The notes under the pieces were generated by a model. It did no database searches and had not been told where the DNA came from. It was given only the letters and a program-made list of their open reading frames with translations. A DNA stretch of 64,000 nt from Microvirgula aerodenitrificans DSM 15089 (lineage in GTDB: Bacteria; Pseudomonadota; Gammaproteobacteria; Burkholderiales; Aquaspirillaceae), in NCBI RefSeq assembly GCF_000620105.1, contig NZ_JHVK01000019.1, positions 1 to 64,000 on the forward strand. Direction: 5' to 3'. Made by a program: the position numbers and the translations under genes. Positions 17,548 to 27,001 of the stretch are shown in pieces. Each line of letters starts with the position of its first letter. Positions within the stretch are counted from its first letter, which is position 1.

Positions 17548-19092
17548 TCAGGCCGCGAGGCGTTCGCGCCAGACAAAGTCGCGCAGGCGGAAGCCAAGCG
17601 CGAACAGCAGGGCGAAATAGCTGGCGGCGCCGCCGACCACCAGCACGCCCAGCCACAGCGCCCGCTGCCACGCGTGGCCGTGCCAGTCGGTCGGCAGCAC
17701 CTGCAGCAGTCCGTACAGCACGGCGGCCATGCCGATCACGGCAATGACCACTTTCAGCCCGAACGACATCCAGCCGGCCTGCGGCATATAAATGCCGTGG
17801 CGCAGCAGCTGGAACAGCAGCAGGGCGGCATTCAGGCAGGCGCCGAGGCCGATGGCCAGCGCCAGCCCGGCATGCTGCAGTGACTGGATGAAGACCAGGT
17901 TCATCAACTGGGTCAGGATCAGCGTGGTGATGGCGATCTTGACCGGCGTCTTCAGGTTCTGGCGCGCATAGAAGCCCGGCGCCAGCACCTTGACCAGAAT
18001 CAGCCCGAGCAGGCCCACCGAGTAGGCAATCAGCGCGCGCTGGGTCATGTCGGCATCCAGCGGGCTGAACTTGCCGTACATGAACAGGGTGGCGATCAGC
18101 GGCTTGGACAGCACGCCGAGCGCGACGGCGGACGGCAGTGCCAGCAGCACCGACAGGCGGATGCCCCAGTCGAGCAGGCGCGAGAAGGTGGCGGTATCGT
18201 CGCTGGCCGCATGGCGGGACAGGCTCGGCAGCAGGATGGTGCCGAGTGCGACGCCGAGAATGCCGGTGGGGAATTCCATCAGCCGGTCGGCGTAGTACAT
18301 CCACGACACGCTGCCGGAGACCAGGAACGACGCAAAAATGGTGTTGATGACCAGCGAGATCTGGCTGATCGACACGCCGAAGATCGCCGGGCCCATCTGG
18401 CGGACGATGCGCATCACTGCGGCGTCGCGGAAACCGAAGCGCGGCATGGGCAGCATGCGCAGCTTTTTCAGGTACGGCAGCATGAAGCCCAGCTGCACCA
18501 CGCCGCCGGCGAATACCGCCCACGCCAGCGCCATCACCGGCGGGTGGAAGTACGGCGCCAGGAAAGCGGCGAACACGATAAAGCAGATGTTCAGGAAGGT
18601 CGGGGCGAAGGCCGGAATCGAGAACTGGTTATAGGTATTGAGCACGCTGCTGGCCAGCGAGGCCAGCGAGATCAGCAGAATATAGGGAAAGGTGACGCGC
18701 AGCATCGACACGGTCAGGTCGAACTTGGTGGCGTCGGTGGTGAAGCCTGGCGCCGTCACCCAGATCACCCAGGGCGCCGCCAGCATGCCGACCACGGTCA
18801 CCACCAGCAGCGAGGCGGCCAGCACACCGCTGACGTTGGCCAGCAGCACGCGGGTATCGTCTTCACCGCGTTTCTGCTTGTATTCGGCCAGCACCGGCAC
18901 GAAGGCCTGCGAGAACGCGCCCTCGGCGAAGATGCGGCGCAACAGGTTGGGCAGCTTGAAGGCGACGAAGAAGGCGTCGGTGGCGAAGCCGGCACCAAAG
19001 GCACGCGCGATGACGGCATCGCGGATAAAACCCAGTATGCGGGAAACCAGCGTCATCCCGCTGACGGTGACCAGGGCTTTGAGCAGATTCAT
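17548..19092 (-). CDS. murJ: Lipid II flippase MurJ
   Basis: A 514-residue polytopic membrane protein (about 14 helices) of the MOP superfamily that moves lipid II across the inner membrane for peptidoglycan synthesis. The N-terminus [20 protein letters not shown] and [15 protein letters not shown] are diagnostic. Other MurJ segments are [20 protein letters not shown] and [20 protein letters not shown]. The start ATG 19092 matches homologues; longer upstream starts are artefacts. It is divergent from rpsT, the usual Neisseriales arrangement. Confidence 0.96.
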   Translation of the reverse strand: MNLLKALVTVSGMTLVSRILGFIRDAVIARAFGAGFATDAFFVAFKLPNLLRRIFAEGAFSQAFVPVLAEYKQKRGEDDTRVLLANVSGVLAASLLVVTVVGMLAAPWVIWVTAPGFTTDATKFDLTVSMLRVTFPYILLISLASLASSVLNTYNQFSIPAFAPTFLNICFIVFAAFLAPYFHPPVMALAWAVFAGGVVQLGFMLPYLKKLRMLPMPRFGFRDAAVMRIVRQMGPAIFGVSISQISLVINTIFASFLVSGSVSWMYYADRLMEFPTGILGVALGTILLPSLSRHAASDDTATFSRLLDWGIRLSVLLALPSAVALGVLSKPLIATLFMYGKFSPLDADMTQRALIAYSVGLLGLILVKVLAPGFYARQNLKTPVKIAITTLILTQLMNLVFIQSLQHAGLALAIGLGACLNAALLLFQLLRHGIYMPQAGWMSFGLKVVIAVIGMAAVLYGLLQVLPTDWHGHAWQRALWLGVLVVGGAASYFALLFALGFRLRDFVWRERLAA

Positions 19093-19279
19093 GTTGTTGT
19101 CAGAACTGTAGCTGGCGCAAAGGCGCGATGGTACGGCGAGAAGCGGTACAAAACCAGCGTGCCGAAATGGCCCCGCACGGCAGAAAGACAAATCGTGCTA
19201 AGTCATTGTTGTTGCAAAAGCAGGGGCTCATCCTTACAATCGCGTGTTTTACAGAATCCGCTCACCAGGAGAATCATTC

Positions 19280-19546
19280 ATGGCAAACAGCGCACAAGCT
19301 CGCAAGCGCGCCCGCCAGGCCCTGAAGGCCCGCGCGCAGAACGCCAGCCTGCGTACCGCTTATCGCACCGCGGTCAAAAAAGTAATCAAGTCGATCGAAG
19401 CAGGCGACAAGGCTGCGGCGCAAGCCGTGTTCCAGGTCTCCGGCAGTGTGATGGATCGCATCGCCGACAAGGGCGTGTTCCACAAGAACAAGGCCGCTCG
19501 CCAGAAGAGCCGCCTGTCGTCCGCTATCAAGGCTATGGCTGCCTGA
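19280..19546 (+). CDS. rpsT: 30S ribosomal protein S20
   Basis: An 88-residue basic protein of the small ribosomal subunit, beginning [20 protein letters not shown], the standard S20 opening. It binds 16S rRNA near the base of the body. AGGAG lies eight bases before ATG 19280. It is single-gene, with its own terminator just after. Confidence 0.97.
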   Translation: MANSAQARKRARQALKARAQNASLRTAYRTAVKKVIKSIEAGDKAAAQAVFQVSGSVMDRIADKGVFHKNKAARQKSRLSSAIKAMAA

Positions 19547-19572
19547 TAGTCTGGTACGATTCCAGAATGCAC

Positions 19573-19600
19573 AAGGCTTCGCAATTGCGAAGCCTTTTGT
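19573..19600 (+). terminator. rpsT terminator
   Basis: Perfect inverted repeat aaggcttcgc-aatt-gcgaagcctt (19573-19596) followed by TT, giving a 10-bp stem with a 4-base loop and TTTT. Confidence 0.9.
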
Positions 19601-19627
19601 ATTTCTGTCATACGGAGACTGTCCATC

Positions 19628-20701
19628 ATGCGATTGCCTCTCTTGCTGCCCTGTATGGTGCTGGCCGGCGCCGCACAGGCGGCGGTCCCGCTGACCGATG
19701 CGCTGGCACACTGTCGCGCGCTCGGCGAGGATGCCGCCCGGCTGACCTGTTATGACAGCCTGACCGCGCAGCCGCCGGACCCGACGGCGCCACCGGCCGA
19801 ACGTGCGGCCCAGGCTGCCAGCGCTCCGACCACCGGGGAAGTGCAGAACAGCACCGACACGGCGACGACACCCGCAGAGCCGGTCGTCGCCTGGCGCACG
19901 CCGCTGACGCGGCTGTGGGATCTCGACACCTCGGACAAGCGGGGCACCTTCACCCTGCGCGCCTACCGGCCCAACTACGTGCTGCCGGTGTGGCAGAACT
20001 TCAATCCGAGCAATCGTGCCCAGTCGCCAAGCCAGCCGCAGACGCCGCTGTTCGATGCGGTGCAGAACACCGAAGCCAAGTTCCAGATTTCGTTCAAGAC
20101 CAAGCTGTGGCAGGACATGTTCGATACCCCGGCCGACCTGTGGTTCGGCTATACCCAGCAATCGCACTGGCAGGTGTACAACAAGTCGCAGTCGTCGCCG
20201 TTCCGCAACACCGACTATGAGCCGGAATTGATGCTGACCGTACCGACCAGCCAGTCGCTGTGGGGCTGGAAGCTGGCGATGGTCGGCGGCGGCCTGGTCC
20301 ACCAGTCGAATGGTCAGGACGACCCGCTGTCGCGCAGCTGGAACCGGATCTACGCCATGGCCGGCCTCGAACGCGGGCCGTGGACGGTGCTCGGTCGCGC
20401 CTGGTACCGGCTGCCGGAAGGCGGCGGGGGCGACAACCCGGACATTACCGACTACATGGGGCATGGTGACGTCCAGCTGATCTACAGCCGCGACGGTTCG
20501 CACACCTTCTCGGCGCTGGGCCGGCTCAATGCGGCGACCGGCAAGGGCATGCTGCAGCTTGAATACAGCTTTCCGATCCATGGCCGCCTGCGCGGCTTCG
20601 TCCAGTACGTGAACGGCTATGGCGAAAGCCTGATTGACTACAACCACGCCAACAGTTCGCTCGGCATCGGCCTGATGCTGACCGACTGGCTGGAGATGTA
20701 G
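19628..20701 (+). CDS. pldA: Outer membrane phospholipase A1 (OMPLA)
   Basis: A 357-residue outer membrane enzyme that cleaves misplaced phospholipids in the outer leaflet. A signal peptide (about 1-18) is followed by a low-complexity stretch (45-85) and a 12-stranded barrel. The catalytic triad is visible as GGGLVHQSNGQ and SRSWNR: His225, Ser227 and Asn239, with the same spacing as His142, Ser144 and Asn156 in E. coli. The WVNRxY-like end of barrel strands is present. The enzyme dimerises with calcium when the membrane is disturbed. Confidence 0.93.
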   Translation: MRLPLLLPCMVLAGAAQAAVPLTDALAHCRALGEDAARLTCYDSLTAQPPDPTAPPAERAAQAASAPTTGEVQNSTDTATTPAEPVVAWRTPLTRLWDLDTSDKRGTFTLRAYRPNYVLPVWQNFNPSNRAQSPSQPQTPLFDAVQNTEAKFQISFKTKLWQDMFDTPADLWFGYTQQSHWQVYNKSQSSPFRNTDYEPELMLTVPTSQSLWGWKLAMVGGGLVHQSNGQDDPLSRSWNRIYAMAGLERGPWTVLGRAWYRLPEGGGGDNPDITDYMGHGDVQLIYSRDGSHTFSALGRLNAATGKGMLQLEYSFPIHGRLRGFVQYVNGYGESLIDYNHANSSLGIGLMLTDWLEM

Positions 20702-20720
20702 CGGGCGCGGCCAGGAGAAA

Positions 20721-20778
20721 GCAAAAAACCGCCGTGAGCTTTCCTCACGGCGGTTCAGACTGTCCATCAACCCCGTTC
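20721..20778 (-). terminator. Repeat block with terminator hairpin, copy 1 (end of ackA transcript)
   Basis: On the minus strand this reads acggggttgatggacag, four bases, aaccgccgtgag, loop, ctcacggcggtttttt: a 12-bp stem (20727-20738 with 20744-20755) and a T6 tail. Nearly the same 54-base block follows the phasin gene at 54198-54252 on the plus strand. Here it lies about 200 bases downstream of ackA and also behind pldA on the other strand. Confidence 0.75.
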
Positions 20779-20966
20779 ACGAAGAACGGACGAGCGAAGC
20801 GGGGGTTTCCCGCGGCGGCGGGAACGGAAGAGACAGGATTCCATCAGGCAGACTGCCGTGCACGACAGTTTCTGTCAGTCGGGCCTGCACCGACACGCCA
20901 TGGTGAACGTCGGTGCCCGCCTTTATGAACAGTCCGGGCCCCCGGAACGAAGCGTTCCGGGGACTT
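20779..20966. other. Structured intergenic stretch, possible small RNA or long 3' UTR
   Basis: Between pldA and ackA there is no convincing gene, but several hairpins are packed together: ccgttc-gaacgg (near 20774-20790), cccgc-gcggg (near 20809), gacag-tttc-ctgtc-like (near 20863), caccgac-gtcggtg (20888-20914) and ccccggaacg-aag-cgttccgggg (20940-20962). The last is followed on the plus strand by acttttcc, so a plus-strand transcript could end there. No Rfam family is recognised. Strand and function are open. Confidence 0.35.
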
Positions 20967-20982
20967 TTCCTGTCTGACGGCT

Positions 20983-22152
20983 TCAGGCCGGGATCAGTGC
21001 GGCGGCTTCGCGCGCCATCTGGCCTTCCTCGTCGGTCGGAATCACCCAGATGCCACGCGGGCTGTCCACGGTCGAGATCCGCAGCGCATTGCTGTCGTTG
21101 GCCGCCGCGTCCAGCTGGAAGCCGAGCCAGGACAGCCGTTCGACGATGCGACGACGGACCGGCGTGCTGCGCTCGCCGATGCCGGCGGTGAACACGATGT
21201 GGTCGAGTCCGCCGGCCTGGACCGCCAGTGCACCGACTTCGCGCGCTGCACGGTAGCAGAACAGCTCCACCGCCTCGTTCGCTTCCGGCCGGTCGTTGTC
21301 CTGCAGGTCGCGCATGTCGGCCGAGATGCCGGATACCCCCAGCAAGCCCGAACGCTTGTAGATCTCGCTGCGCACATTGGCGACGTTCATGCCGGCCTGT
21401 TCCTGCCAGTACAGCACCACCTCGGGATCGAGACCGCCAGGGCGGGTGCTCATCAACAGCCCGTCGGCGGCCGAGAAGCCCATGCTGCTGGCCACGCTGC
21501 GGCGCTGGTGCAGCGCGCAGGCGCTGGCACCACTGCCGAGGTGCAGCACCACCACCCGCTGTTCGGCGGCGTCGGGGCCGATCAGCGCCGGCAGCTTGTG
21601 GGCAATGGTGGCATACGACAGACCGTGGAAGCCGTAGCGCTGCACGCCCCGGTCATGCCAGTGGCGGGCAATGCCGAAGCGGGCGGCCAGCGGGTCCTGG
21701 GTGGTGTGGAACGCGGTATCGAAGCAGCCGATCTGCGGCGTATCCGGGGCGATGGTGGTCAGCGCGTCGATGGCGGCCAGCGCCACCGGCTGGTGCAGCG
21801 GCGCCAGTGACGACAGTTCGCGCAGGGCATCGATGGTGGCGGTATCCAGCCGTGTCGCCTGGCGGAAGCGGGTGCCGCCGTGGACGATGCGGTGAACCAC
21901 GGCCACCGGGTGCCAGCCATGCGTATCCAGCTGGGCCAGCACCGCACCCAGCGCGGCGGCATGACCGCTTTCCCCCAGCGACTGGTCGACCAGCACGCTG
22001 CCGTCGGCAGCGGTCAGCGTCAGGTGCGCGCGACCGCGCCCGACGCCATCGACCAGCCCCTTGGCCAGTGCGACATCGCTGCCGGGCAGGAAGCAGCGGA
22101 ACTTCAGCGTCGCGGAGCCTGCGTTCAGCGCCAGCAACACATTGCAGCTCAT
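20983..22152 (-). CDS. ackA: Acetate (or butyrate/propionate-type) kinase
   Basis: A 389-residue ASKHA-fold kinase that interconverts acyl-phosphate plus ADP and carboxylate plus ATP. Motifs are LALNAGSATLKFR (N-terminal phosphate site), VHRIVHGG, the hinge RYGFHGLSY, HLGSGASAC (usually HLGNGAS), STRPGGLDPEV and FTAGIGERS. It is shorter than E. coli AckA (400) and has some substitutions, so the acyl preference is uncertain. Its start overlaps the stop of the phosphotransacylase gene by four bases (ATGA), placing it last in a fabI-pta/ptb-ackA operon. Confidence 0.9.
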   Translation of the reverse strand: MSCNVLLALNAGSATLKFRCFLPGSDVALAKGLVDGVGRGRAHLTLTAADGSVLVDQSLGESGHAAALGAVLAQLDTHGWHPVAVVHRIVHGGTRFRQATRLDTATIDALRELSSLAPLHQPVALAAIDALTTIAPDTPQIGCFDTAFHTTQDPLAARFGIARHWHDRGVQRYGFHGLSYATIAHKLPALIGPDAAEQRVVVLHLGSGASACALHQRRSVASSMGFSAADGLLMSTRPGGLDPEVVLYWQEQAGMNVANVRSEIYKRSGLLGVSGISADMRDLQDNDRPEANEAVELFCYRAAREVGALAVQAGGLDHIVFTAGIGERSTPVRRRIVERLSWLGFQLDAAANDSNALRISTVDSPRGIWVIPTDEEGQMAREAAALIPA

Positions 22153-23078
22153 GCCTTGCCTCCGGCCCGGTAATGGGCCAGCACATTGGCGACCGCCGCC
22201 GATGCGAGGCGACCGTGCGCGTCTTCGGCGCGGCTGGTCAGCACGATCGGCACCCGGGCGCCCATCACGATGCCGGCCGACGCGGCGTCGGCAAGATAGG
22301 TCAGCTGCTTGGCCAGCATATTGCCCGACTCCAGGTCCGGCACCACCAGGATGTCCGGCTCGCCGGCAACCTTGGACAGAATGCCCTTGGTGTCGGCCGC
22401 CTCGTGCGAGATGGCGTTGTCGAAGGCCAGCGGGCCGTCGAGCATGGCGCCGCGAATCTGGCCGCGATCGGCCATCTTGCACAGGCAGGCCGCGTCGATG
22501 GTCGACTGCATGTCCGGATTGACCATTTCCACCGCTGCCAGAATGGCGACCTTCGGCATGGGGACGCCGAGCGCATGGGCCAGGTCGATGGCGTTCTGGG
22601 TGATGTCGACCTTGGTCTTCAGGTTCGGCGCGATATTGATCGCCGCATCGGTGATGAACAGCGGTCGCGGATAGGTCGATACCCGCATGATGAACACGTG
22701 GCTGATGCGACGGTCGGTGCGGATGCCGAGATTGCGGTCCAGCGCGGCGGACATGAACTCGTCGGTATGCAGGCTGCCCTTCATCAGCGCCTGCGCTTCG
22801 CCGCTGCGGACCAGCTCGACGGCCTTTTCCGCCGCGGCATGGCTGTGCTCGACGTCGACGACGCGATAACGGCCGAGGTCGATGTCCAGCGTGTTGGCAA
22901 GCTTGTCGAGCTTGCTGCGCGGGGCGACCAGGATCGGCTCGATCAGCCCGTGCTGGGCCGACTCGATGGCGCCGAGCAGCGATTCCGTGCTGCACGGGTG
23001 GCAGACCGACATGGTGATCGCCCCATGGGCTTTGGCCTGGGCGATCAGGGGATCAAAGGCGCGTTCGTCTCGATTCAT
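22149..23078 (-). CDS. Short phosphate acetyl/butyryltransferase
   Basis: A 309-residue enzyme consisting of the phosphotransacylase domain alone (E. coli Pta has over 700 residues). Motifs are LMKGSLHTDEFMSA, RISHVFIM, PLFITDAAINIAPNL, DGPLAFDNAIS and ILVVPDLESGNMLAKQL, which fit the Ptb or 'phosphate acetyl/butyryltransferase' family. It would turn acyl-CoA into acyl-phosphate for the kinase encoded next. The pairing with fabI suggests a link to short acyl chains or storage polymer metabolism. Confidence 0.88.
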   Translation of the reverse strand: MNRDERAFDPLIAQAKAHGAITMSVCHPCSTESLLGAIESAQHGLIEPILVAPRSKLDKLANTLDIDLGRYRVVDVEHSHAAAEKAVELVRSGEAQALMKGSLHTDEFMSAALDRNLGIRTDRRISHVFIMRVSTYPRPLFITDAAINIAPNLKTKVDITQNAIDLAHALGVPMPKVAILAAVEMVNPDMQSTIDAACLCKMADRGQIRGAMLDGPLAFDNAISHEAADTKGILSKVAGEPDILVVPDLESGNMLAKQLTYLADAASAGIVMGARVPIVLTSRAEDAHGRLASAAVANVLAHYRAGGKA

Positions 23079-23121
23079 GGTGACGGTCCTGGATTAAGCG
23101 GTGGAAAGGGGGGCGGGGTGA

Positions 23122-23898
23122 TCAGACCATGTGGTGGAAGCCGCGGTCGACGTAGACCGTCTCGCCGGTCAGCGCGCGGCCGGCGTCGGAAATCAGGAAC
23201 GCGGTGGTCATGCCGACATCTTCGATATCGACCAGCTTGTGTTCCGGCGTCTTGGCGATGGCATCCTCGATCAGGCGATCGAAGTGGGCGATGCCGCTGG
23301 CGGCGCGGGTGCGCAGCGGTCCCGGCGACACGGCATTGACGCGGATGCGCTTGCGGCCCAGCTCGGCGGCCAGGTAGCGGACGGTGGATTCCAGCGCGGC
23401 TTTGACCGGGCCCATCACGTTATAGTTCTCCACCACCTTGTCGGCGCCATAGTAGGTCATGGTGACGATGGTGCCGCCGTCGGTCATCAGCGGTTCGGCC
23501 AGTCGGGCCATCTCGATCAGCGAGTAGCACGACACGCGCATCGCCTGGCCAAAGCCTTCGGCCGAGCAGTCGGTCACGCGGCCGTGCAGGTCGTCCATCG
23601 GGCAGAAGGCGATCGAGTGGATCACGAAGTCGAGCTTGCCCCACTTCTTTTCGATCTCGGCGAACACGGCTTCCAGCTGGCCCGGGACCTCGACGTCCAT
23701 CGGCATGATGATGCCGGCGCCCAGCGATTCGGCCAGCGGGCGCACAAAGCGTTCGGCCTTCTCGTTCAGGTAGGTGACGGCGAACTCGGCGCCGCACTGC
23801 TTCAGGACCTCGGCGCAACCGTAGGCGATGGAGTTGTCGTTGGCGATGCCGACGATAAGGCCTTTTTTGCCGGCGATGACGTTGGACAGGTTCTGCAT
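23122..23898 (-). CDS. fabI: Enoyl-ACP reductase, FabI type
   Basis: A 258-residue short-chain dehydrogenase that performs the last reduction of each fatty-acid elongation round. It has the cofactor site GLIVGIANDNSIAYG (about 12-26), HSIAF, and the catalytic pair in ENYNVMGPVKAALE (Tyr-x6-Lys), as in other FabI proteins. AVSPGPLRTRAASGI is also family-typical. The start ATG 23898 has GGGAG seven bases upstream. It is first in an operon with the transacylase and kinase. Whether it is the cell's only enoyl reductase cannot be seen here. Confidence 0.92.
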   Translation of the reverse strand: MQNLSNVIAGKKGLIVGIANDNSIAYGCAEVLKQCGAEFAVTYLNEKAERFVRPLAESLGAGIIMPMDVEVPGQLEAVFAEIEKKWGKLDFVIHSIAFCPMDDLHGRVTDCSAEGFGQAMRVSCYSLIEMARLAEPLMTDGGTIVTMTYYGADKVVENYNVMGPVKAALESTVRYLAAELGRKRIRVNAVSPGPLRTRAASGIAHFDRLIEDAIAKTPEHKLVDIEDVGMTTAFLISDAGRALTGETVYVDRGFHHMV

Positions 23899-24078
23899 GT
23901 AAAGCTCCCGTGCTGGATGACAGCAATAAAATAACAACAGCTAATGACAAACACCTTAAACCACGCCGCTCTGATGACATGGTCAGTCACGCGTTGCAGC
24001 GTTTTTTCTTTGCGCCGGCAGTGCGCTATACTTTGCCGTTTGCAAATACCGTATAAGCATACAGGCTGTATGGTATTT

Positions 24079-24095
24079 TTGCTGCAATGCAGCAA
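24079..24095 (+). promoter_or_regulatory. TGCA-N-TGCA palindrome upstream of fabI operon
   Basis: A perfect 17-bp palindrome, ttgctgca-a-tgcagcaa, contains CTGC-N3-GCAG, the form reported for PhaR-type regulators of storage-polymer genes. It lies 181 bases before fabI and 95 bases before fmdB in the divergent region. Closely related palindromes flank the phasin promoter at 53465-53538. A second AT-rich hairpin (aaatac near 24044, gtattt near 24073) is adjacent. No other gene is seen in 23899-24189. Confidence 0.5.
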
Positions 24096-24189
24096 GATGT
24101 CATCATGACAATATCTCATCCGACATTTTTCCGATACCGAACGCAAGCGCCGTGCCATGTACACGGTCATGCCAGAGAGAACGACGGTC

Positions 24190-24432
24190 ATGCCGATCTA
24201 TGAATACCGCTGCGGGAGCTGCGGACACGAGCAGGAACACCTGCAGAAGCTGTCCGCCGACCCGATTGCCGCCTGCCCGCAATGCGGCGGCGGCGATTAT
24301 GCCAAGCAGTTGTCCGCCGTGGGCGGGTTCCAGCTGAAAGGCGGCGGTTTTTACGCCACCGACTTCAAGAACAAGGCGCCTGCCTGTCCCGCGTCCGCCG
24401 CACAGGGTGGCGGTTGCGGAGGCTGCGGCTGA
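24190..24432 (+). CDS. FmdB-family zinc ribbon protein
   Basis: An 80-residue small protein beginning with the invariant MPIYEYRCGSCGHEQEHLQK. Two Cys pairs (CGSC near 8-11 and CPQC near 29-32) form a zinc ribbon, and the tail is Gly/Cys-rich (GGGCGGCG). The family is named after a putative regulator of formamidase but its role is unknown. The start ATG 24190 is chosen from the conserved N-terminus. In betaproteobacteria it normally precedes the DUF502 gene and aspS, as here. Confidence 0.88.
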   Translation: MPIYEYRCGSCGHEQEHLQKLSADPIAACPQCGGGDYAKQLSAVGGFQLKGGGFYATDFKNKAPACPASAAQGGGCGGCG

Positions 24433-24435
24433 GCG

Positions 24436-25059
24436 ATGCTGAGAGTCCGTCTTACACTGAAGGGTTACCTGGTCACCGGTTTCCTGATCTGGTTGCCGCT
24501 GGCGGTGACATTGTGGGTGCTCGACCTGATCGTCAGCACCATGGACCAGACGCTGGACTGGCTGCCGGGCTCCTGGCAGCCGCAGTCGCTGATCGGCTTC
24601 CACATTCCCGGCCTCGGTCTGCTGTTCGCGCTGCTGGTGATGATTTTCACCGGCGCGTTCGCCGCCAACATCCTCGGCCAGAAACTGGTCGGCTTCTGGG
24701 ATGCGCTGATGGGGCGCATTCCGGTGGTGAAATCGATCTACTCCAGCGTCAAGCAGGTCAGCGACACCCTGCTGTCCGGCTCGGGACAATCGTTCCGCAA
24801 GGCGCTGCTGGTGCAGTTTCCGCACCAGGATGCCTGGACCATCGCCTTCCTGACCGGTCATCCGGGCAAGGGCGTCATCGAGCACCTGGGCGGCGAGGAA
24901 TATGTCAGCGTCTACGTCCCGACCACGCCGAACCCGACCTCGGGCTATTTCGTCATGGTCCGGAAGGCCGACACCCATGAACTGGACATGAGCGTGGACG
25001 ACGCGCTCAAGTACATCATCTCGATGGGCGTAGTGACGCCCGGACAGAAAACCCGTTAA
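24436..25059 (+). CDS. DUF502 inner-membrane protein
   Basis: A 207-residue protein with two transmembrane helices (about 8-32 and 58-82) and a soluble C-terminal domain. The pattern GRIPVVKSIYSSVKQVSDTLL and GYFVMVRKADTHELDMSVDDALKYIISMG is diagnostic of DUF502. Function is unknown; a plant homologue (LCV/COV1) influences vascular patterning. It starts three bases after fmdB stops and lies upstream of aspS. Confidence 0.9.
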   Translation: MLRVRLTLKGYLVTGFLIWLPLAVTLWVLDLIVSTMDQTLDWLPGSWQPQSLIGFHIPGLGLLFALLVMIFTGAFAANILGQKLVGFWDALMGRIPVVKSIYSSVKQVSDTLLSGSGQSFRKALLVQFPHQDAWTIAFLTGHPGKGVIEHLGGEEYVSVYVPTTPNPTSGYFVMVRKADTHELDMSVDDALKYIISMGVVTPGQKTR

Positions 25060-25125
25060 TTCCAACAGGGGGCCCTGCCGGCCGTGTGGCCGGCGGGGTG
25101 CTCCAAAATCGAAAGTCAGCACACC

Positions 25126-26931
25126 ATGCGTACCGATTACTGCGGACTCATCGACACCCGCTTTCTCGGCCAGACCGTGACGGTCAAGGGCTGGGTTCAT
25201 CGTCGTCGTGACCACGGCGGCGTCATCTTCATCGACCTGCGCGACCGCGAGGGTCTGGTGCAGGTCGTCATCGATCCGGACACGCCGGAAGCCTTCAGCA
25301 CCGCCGACAGCGCGCGCAACGAATTCGTGCTGTCGATCAGCGGCATCGTGCGCAATCGCCCGGAAGGGACCGTCAATACCGGTCTGGTGTCGGGCCAGAT
25401 CGAAATCCTGGCCAAGGACATCGAGATCCTGAACACGGCTGCCACGCCGCCGTTCCAGATTGACGACGAAAACCTGTCCGAAACCGTGCGTCTGACCAAC
25501 CGCGTCATCGACCTGCGCCGTCCGGCCATGCAGAAGAACCTGCGCCTGCGCTACCGCGTGGCGATGGGCGTGCGCCAGTACCTGGACAAGCAGGGCTTCA
25601 TCGACATCGAAACGCCGATCCTCGGCCGTTCGACCCCGGAAGGCGCTCGCGACTACCTGGTGCCGAGCCGCGTGCATCCGGGCTCGTTCTTCGCGCTGCC
25701 GCAAAGCCCGCAGCTGTTCAAGCAGCTGCTGATGGTGGCCGGCTTCGACCGCTACTACCAGATCACCAAGTGTTTCCGCGACGAAGACCTGCGTGCCGAC
25801 CGTCAGCCTGAATTCACCCAGATCGACCTGGAAACCTCGTTCCTGAACGAGGGCGAGATCATGGACATCACCGAAGGCATGACGCGCGAGATCTTCCGCG
25901 ACGTGATGCAGGTCGAGCTTGGCGATTTCCCGCGCATGAGCTATCAGGATGCGATGTTCTACTACGGTTCGGACAAGCCGGACCTGCGCGTCAGCCTCAA
26001 GTTCACCGAGCTGACCGACCTGATGAAGACCGAGACGTTCAAGGTCTTCCGCGGGGCGGCCGATCTGCCGAACGGTCGCGTGGTGGCGTTGCGCGTGCCG
26101 GGCGGTTCCAGCATCAGCCGCAAGGAAATCGACGACTACACCCAGTTTGTCAGCATCTACGGTGCCAAGGGTCTGGCGTACATCAAGGTCAACGACAAGA
26201 GCAAGATCACCAATGACGAAACCAGCGGCCTGCAGTCGCCGATCGTCAAGTTCCTGTCGGTCGACGCGCTGAACGAAATCATGACCCGCACCGGCGCCGA
26301 CAACGGCGACATCATCTTCTTTGGCGCCGACAAGGCCAAGGTGGTGAACGAAGCCATTGGCGCGCTGCGACTGAAGATCGGTCACGCACGCGGCGAGGCC
26401 GGCGGCTACTTCGTGCGCGAATGGCGCCCGCTGTGGGTGGTCGACTTCCCGATGTTCGAGTACGACGAGGACGAAGACCGCTGGACGGCCTGCCACCATC
26501 CGTTCACGTCGCCGAAGCCGGGTCACGAAGACCTGATGGAAAGCGATCCGGCCAACTGCCTGGCCCGTGCCTACGACATGGTGCTGAACGGCTGGGAAAT
26601 CGGCGGCGGTTCGGTGCGTATCCACCGTGCCGAAGTGCAGGAAAAGGTGTTCTCCGCGCTGAAGATTTCGGCCGAGGAACAGCAGAACAAGTTCGGCTTC
26701 CTGCTCGACAACCTGAAGTTCGGCGCGCCGCCGCATGGTGGCCTGGCCTTCGGTCTCGACCGTCTGGTGACGCTGATGGCCGGTGCGGAGTCGATCCGCG
26801 ACGTGATCGCGTTCCCGAAGACCCAGCGCGCACAGTGCCTGCTGACCAATGCACCGAACGTCGTCGACGACAAGCAGCTCAAGGAACTGAGCCTGCGTCT
26901 GCGCCAGAAGGCAGAAACGCCGACCGCCTGA
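25126..26931 (+). CDS. aspS: Aspartyl-tRNA synthetase
   Basis: A 601-residue class II synthetase. It has an N-terminal OB-fold anticodon-binding domain (1-110), motif 1 near [20 protein letters not shown], motif 2 [19 protein letters not shown], the bacterial GAD insertion (about 290-420), and motif 3 [13 protein letters not shown]. The start ATG 25126 matches MRTDYCGLI openings of homologues. In betaproteobacteria the enzyme may also charge tRNA-Asn when a GatCAB route exists. A terminator follows. Confidence 0.97.
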   Translation: MRTDYCGLIDTRFLGQTVTVKGWVHRRRDHGGVIFIDLRDREGLVQVVIDPDTPEAFSTADSARNEFVLSISGIVRNRPEGTVNTGLVSGQIEILAKDIEILNTAATPPFQIDDENLSETVRLTNRVIDLRRPAMQKNLRLRYRVAMGVRQYLDKQGFIDIETPILGRSTPEGARDYLVPSRVHPGSFFALPQSPQLFKQLLMVAGFDRYYQITKCFRDEDLRADRQPEFTQIDLETSFLNEGEIMDITEGMTREIFRDVMQVELGDFPRMSYQDAMFYYGSDKPDLRVSLKFTELTDLMKTETFKVFRGAADLPNGRVVALRVPGGSSISRKEIDDYTQFVSIYGAKGLAYIKVNDKSKITNDETSGLQSPIVKFLSVDALNEIMTRTGADNGDIIFFGADKAKVVNEAIGALRLKIGHARGEAGGYFVREWRPLWVVDFPMFEYDEDEDRWTACHHPFTSPKPGHEDLMESDPANCLARAYDMVLNGWEIGGGSVRIHRAEVQEKVFSALKISAEEQQNKFGFLLDNLKFGAPPHGGLAFGLDRLVTLMAGAESIRDVIAFPKTQRAQCLLTNAPNVVDDKQLKELSLRLRQKAETPTA

Positions 26932-26953
26932 GTTATCGGGCTCGTGGCATGAA

Positions 26954-26984
26954 AAAAAGCCGACCTGTAACGGGTCGGCTTTTT
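26954..26984 (+). terminator. Bidirectional terminator after aspS
   Basis: Stem aaaaagccgacc (26954-26965) with ggtcggcttttt (26973-26984), loop tgtaacg, giving T5 on plus and T7 on minus. It is shared with the convergent CoA-transferase gene. Confidence 0.93.
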
Positions 26985-27001
26985 GTCGTTCCGGGCCTGG
27001 C

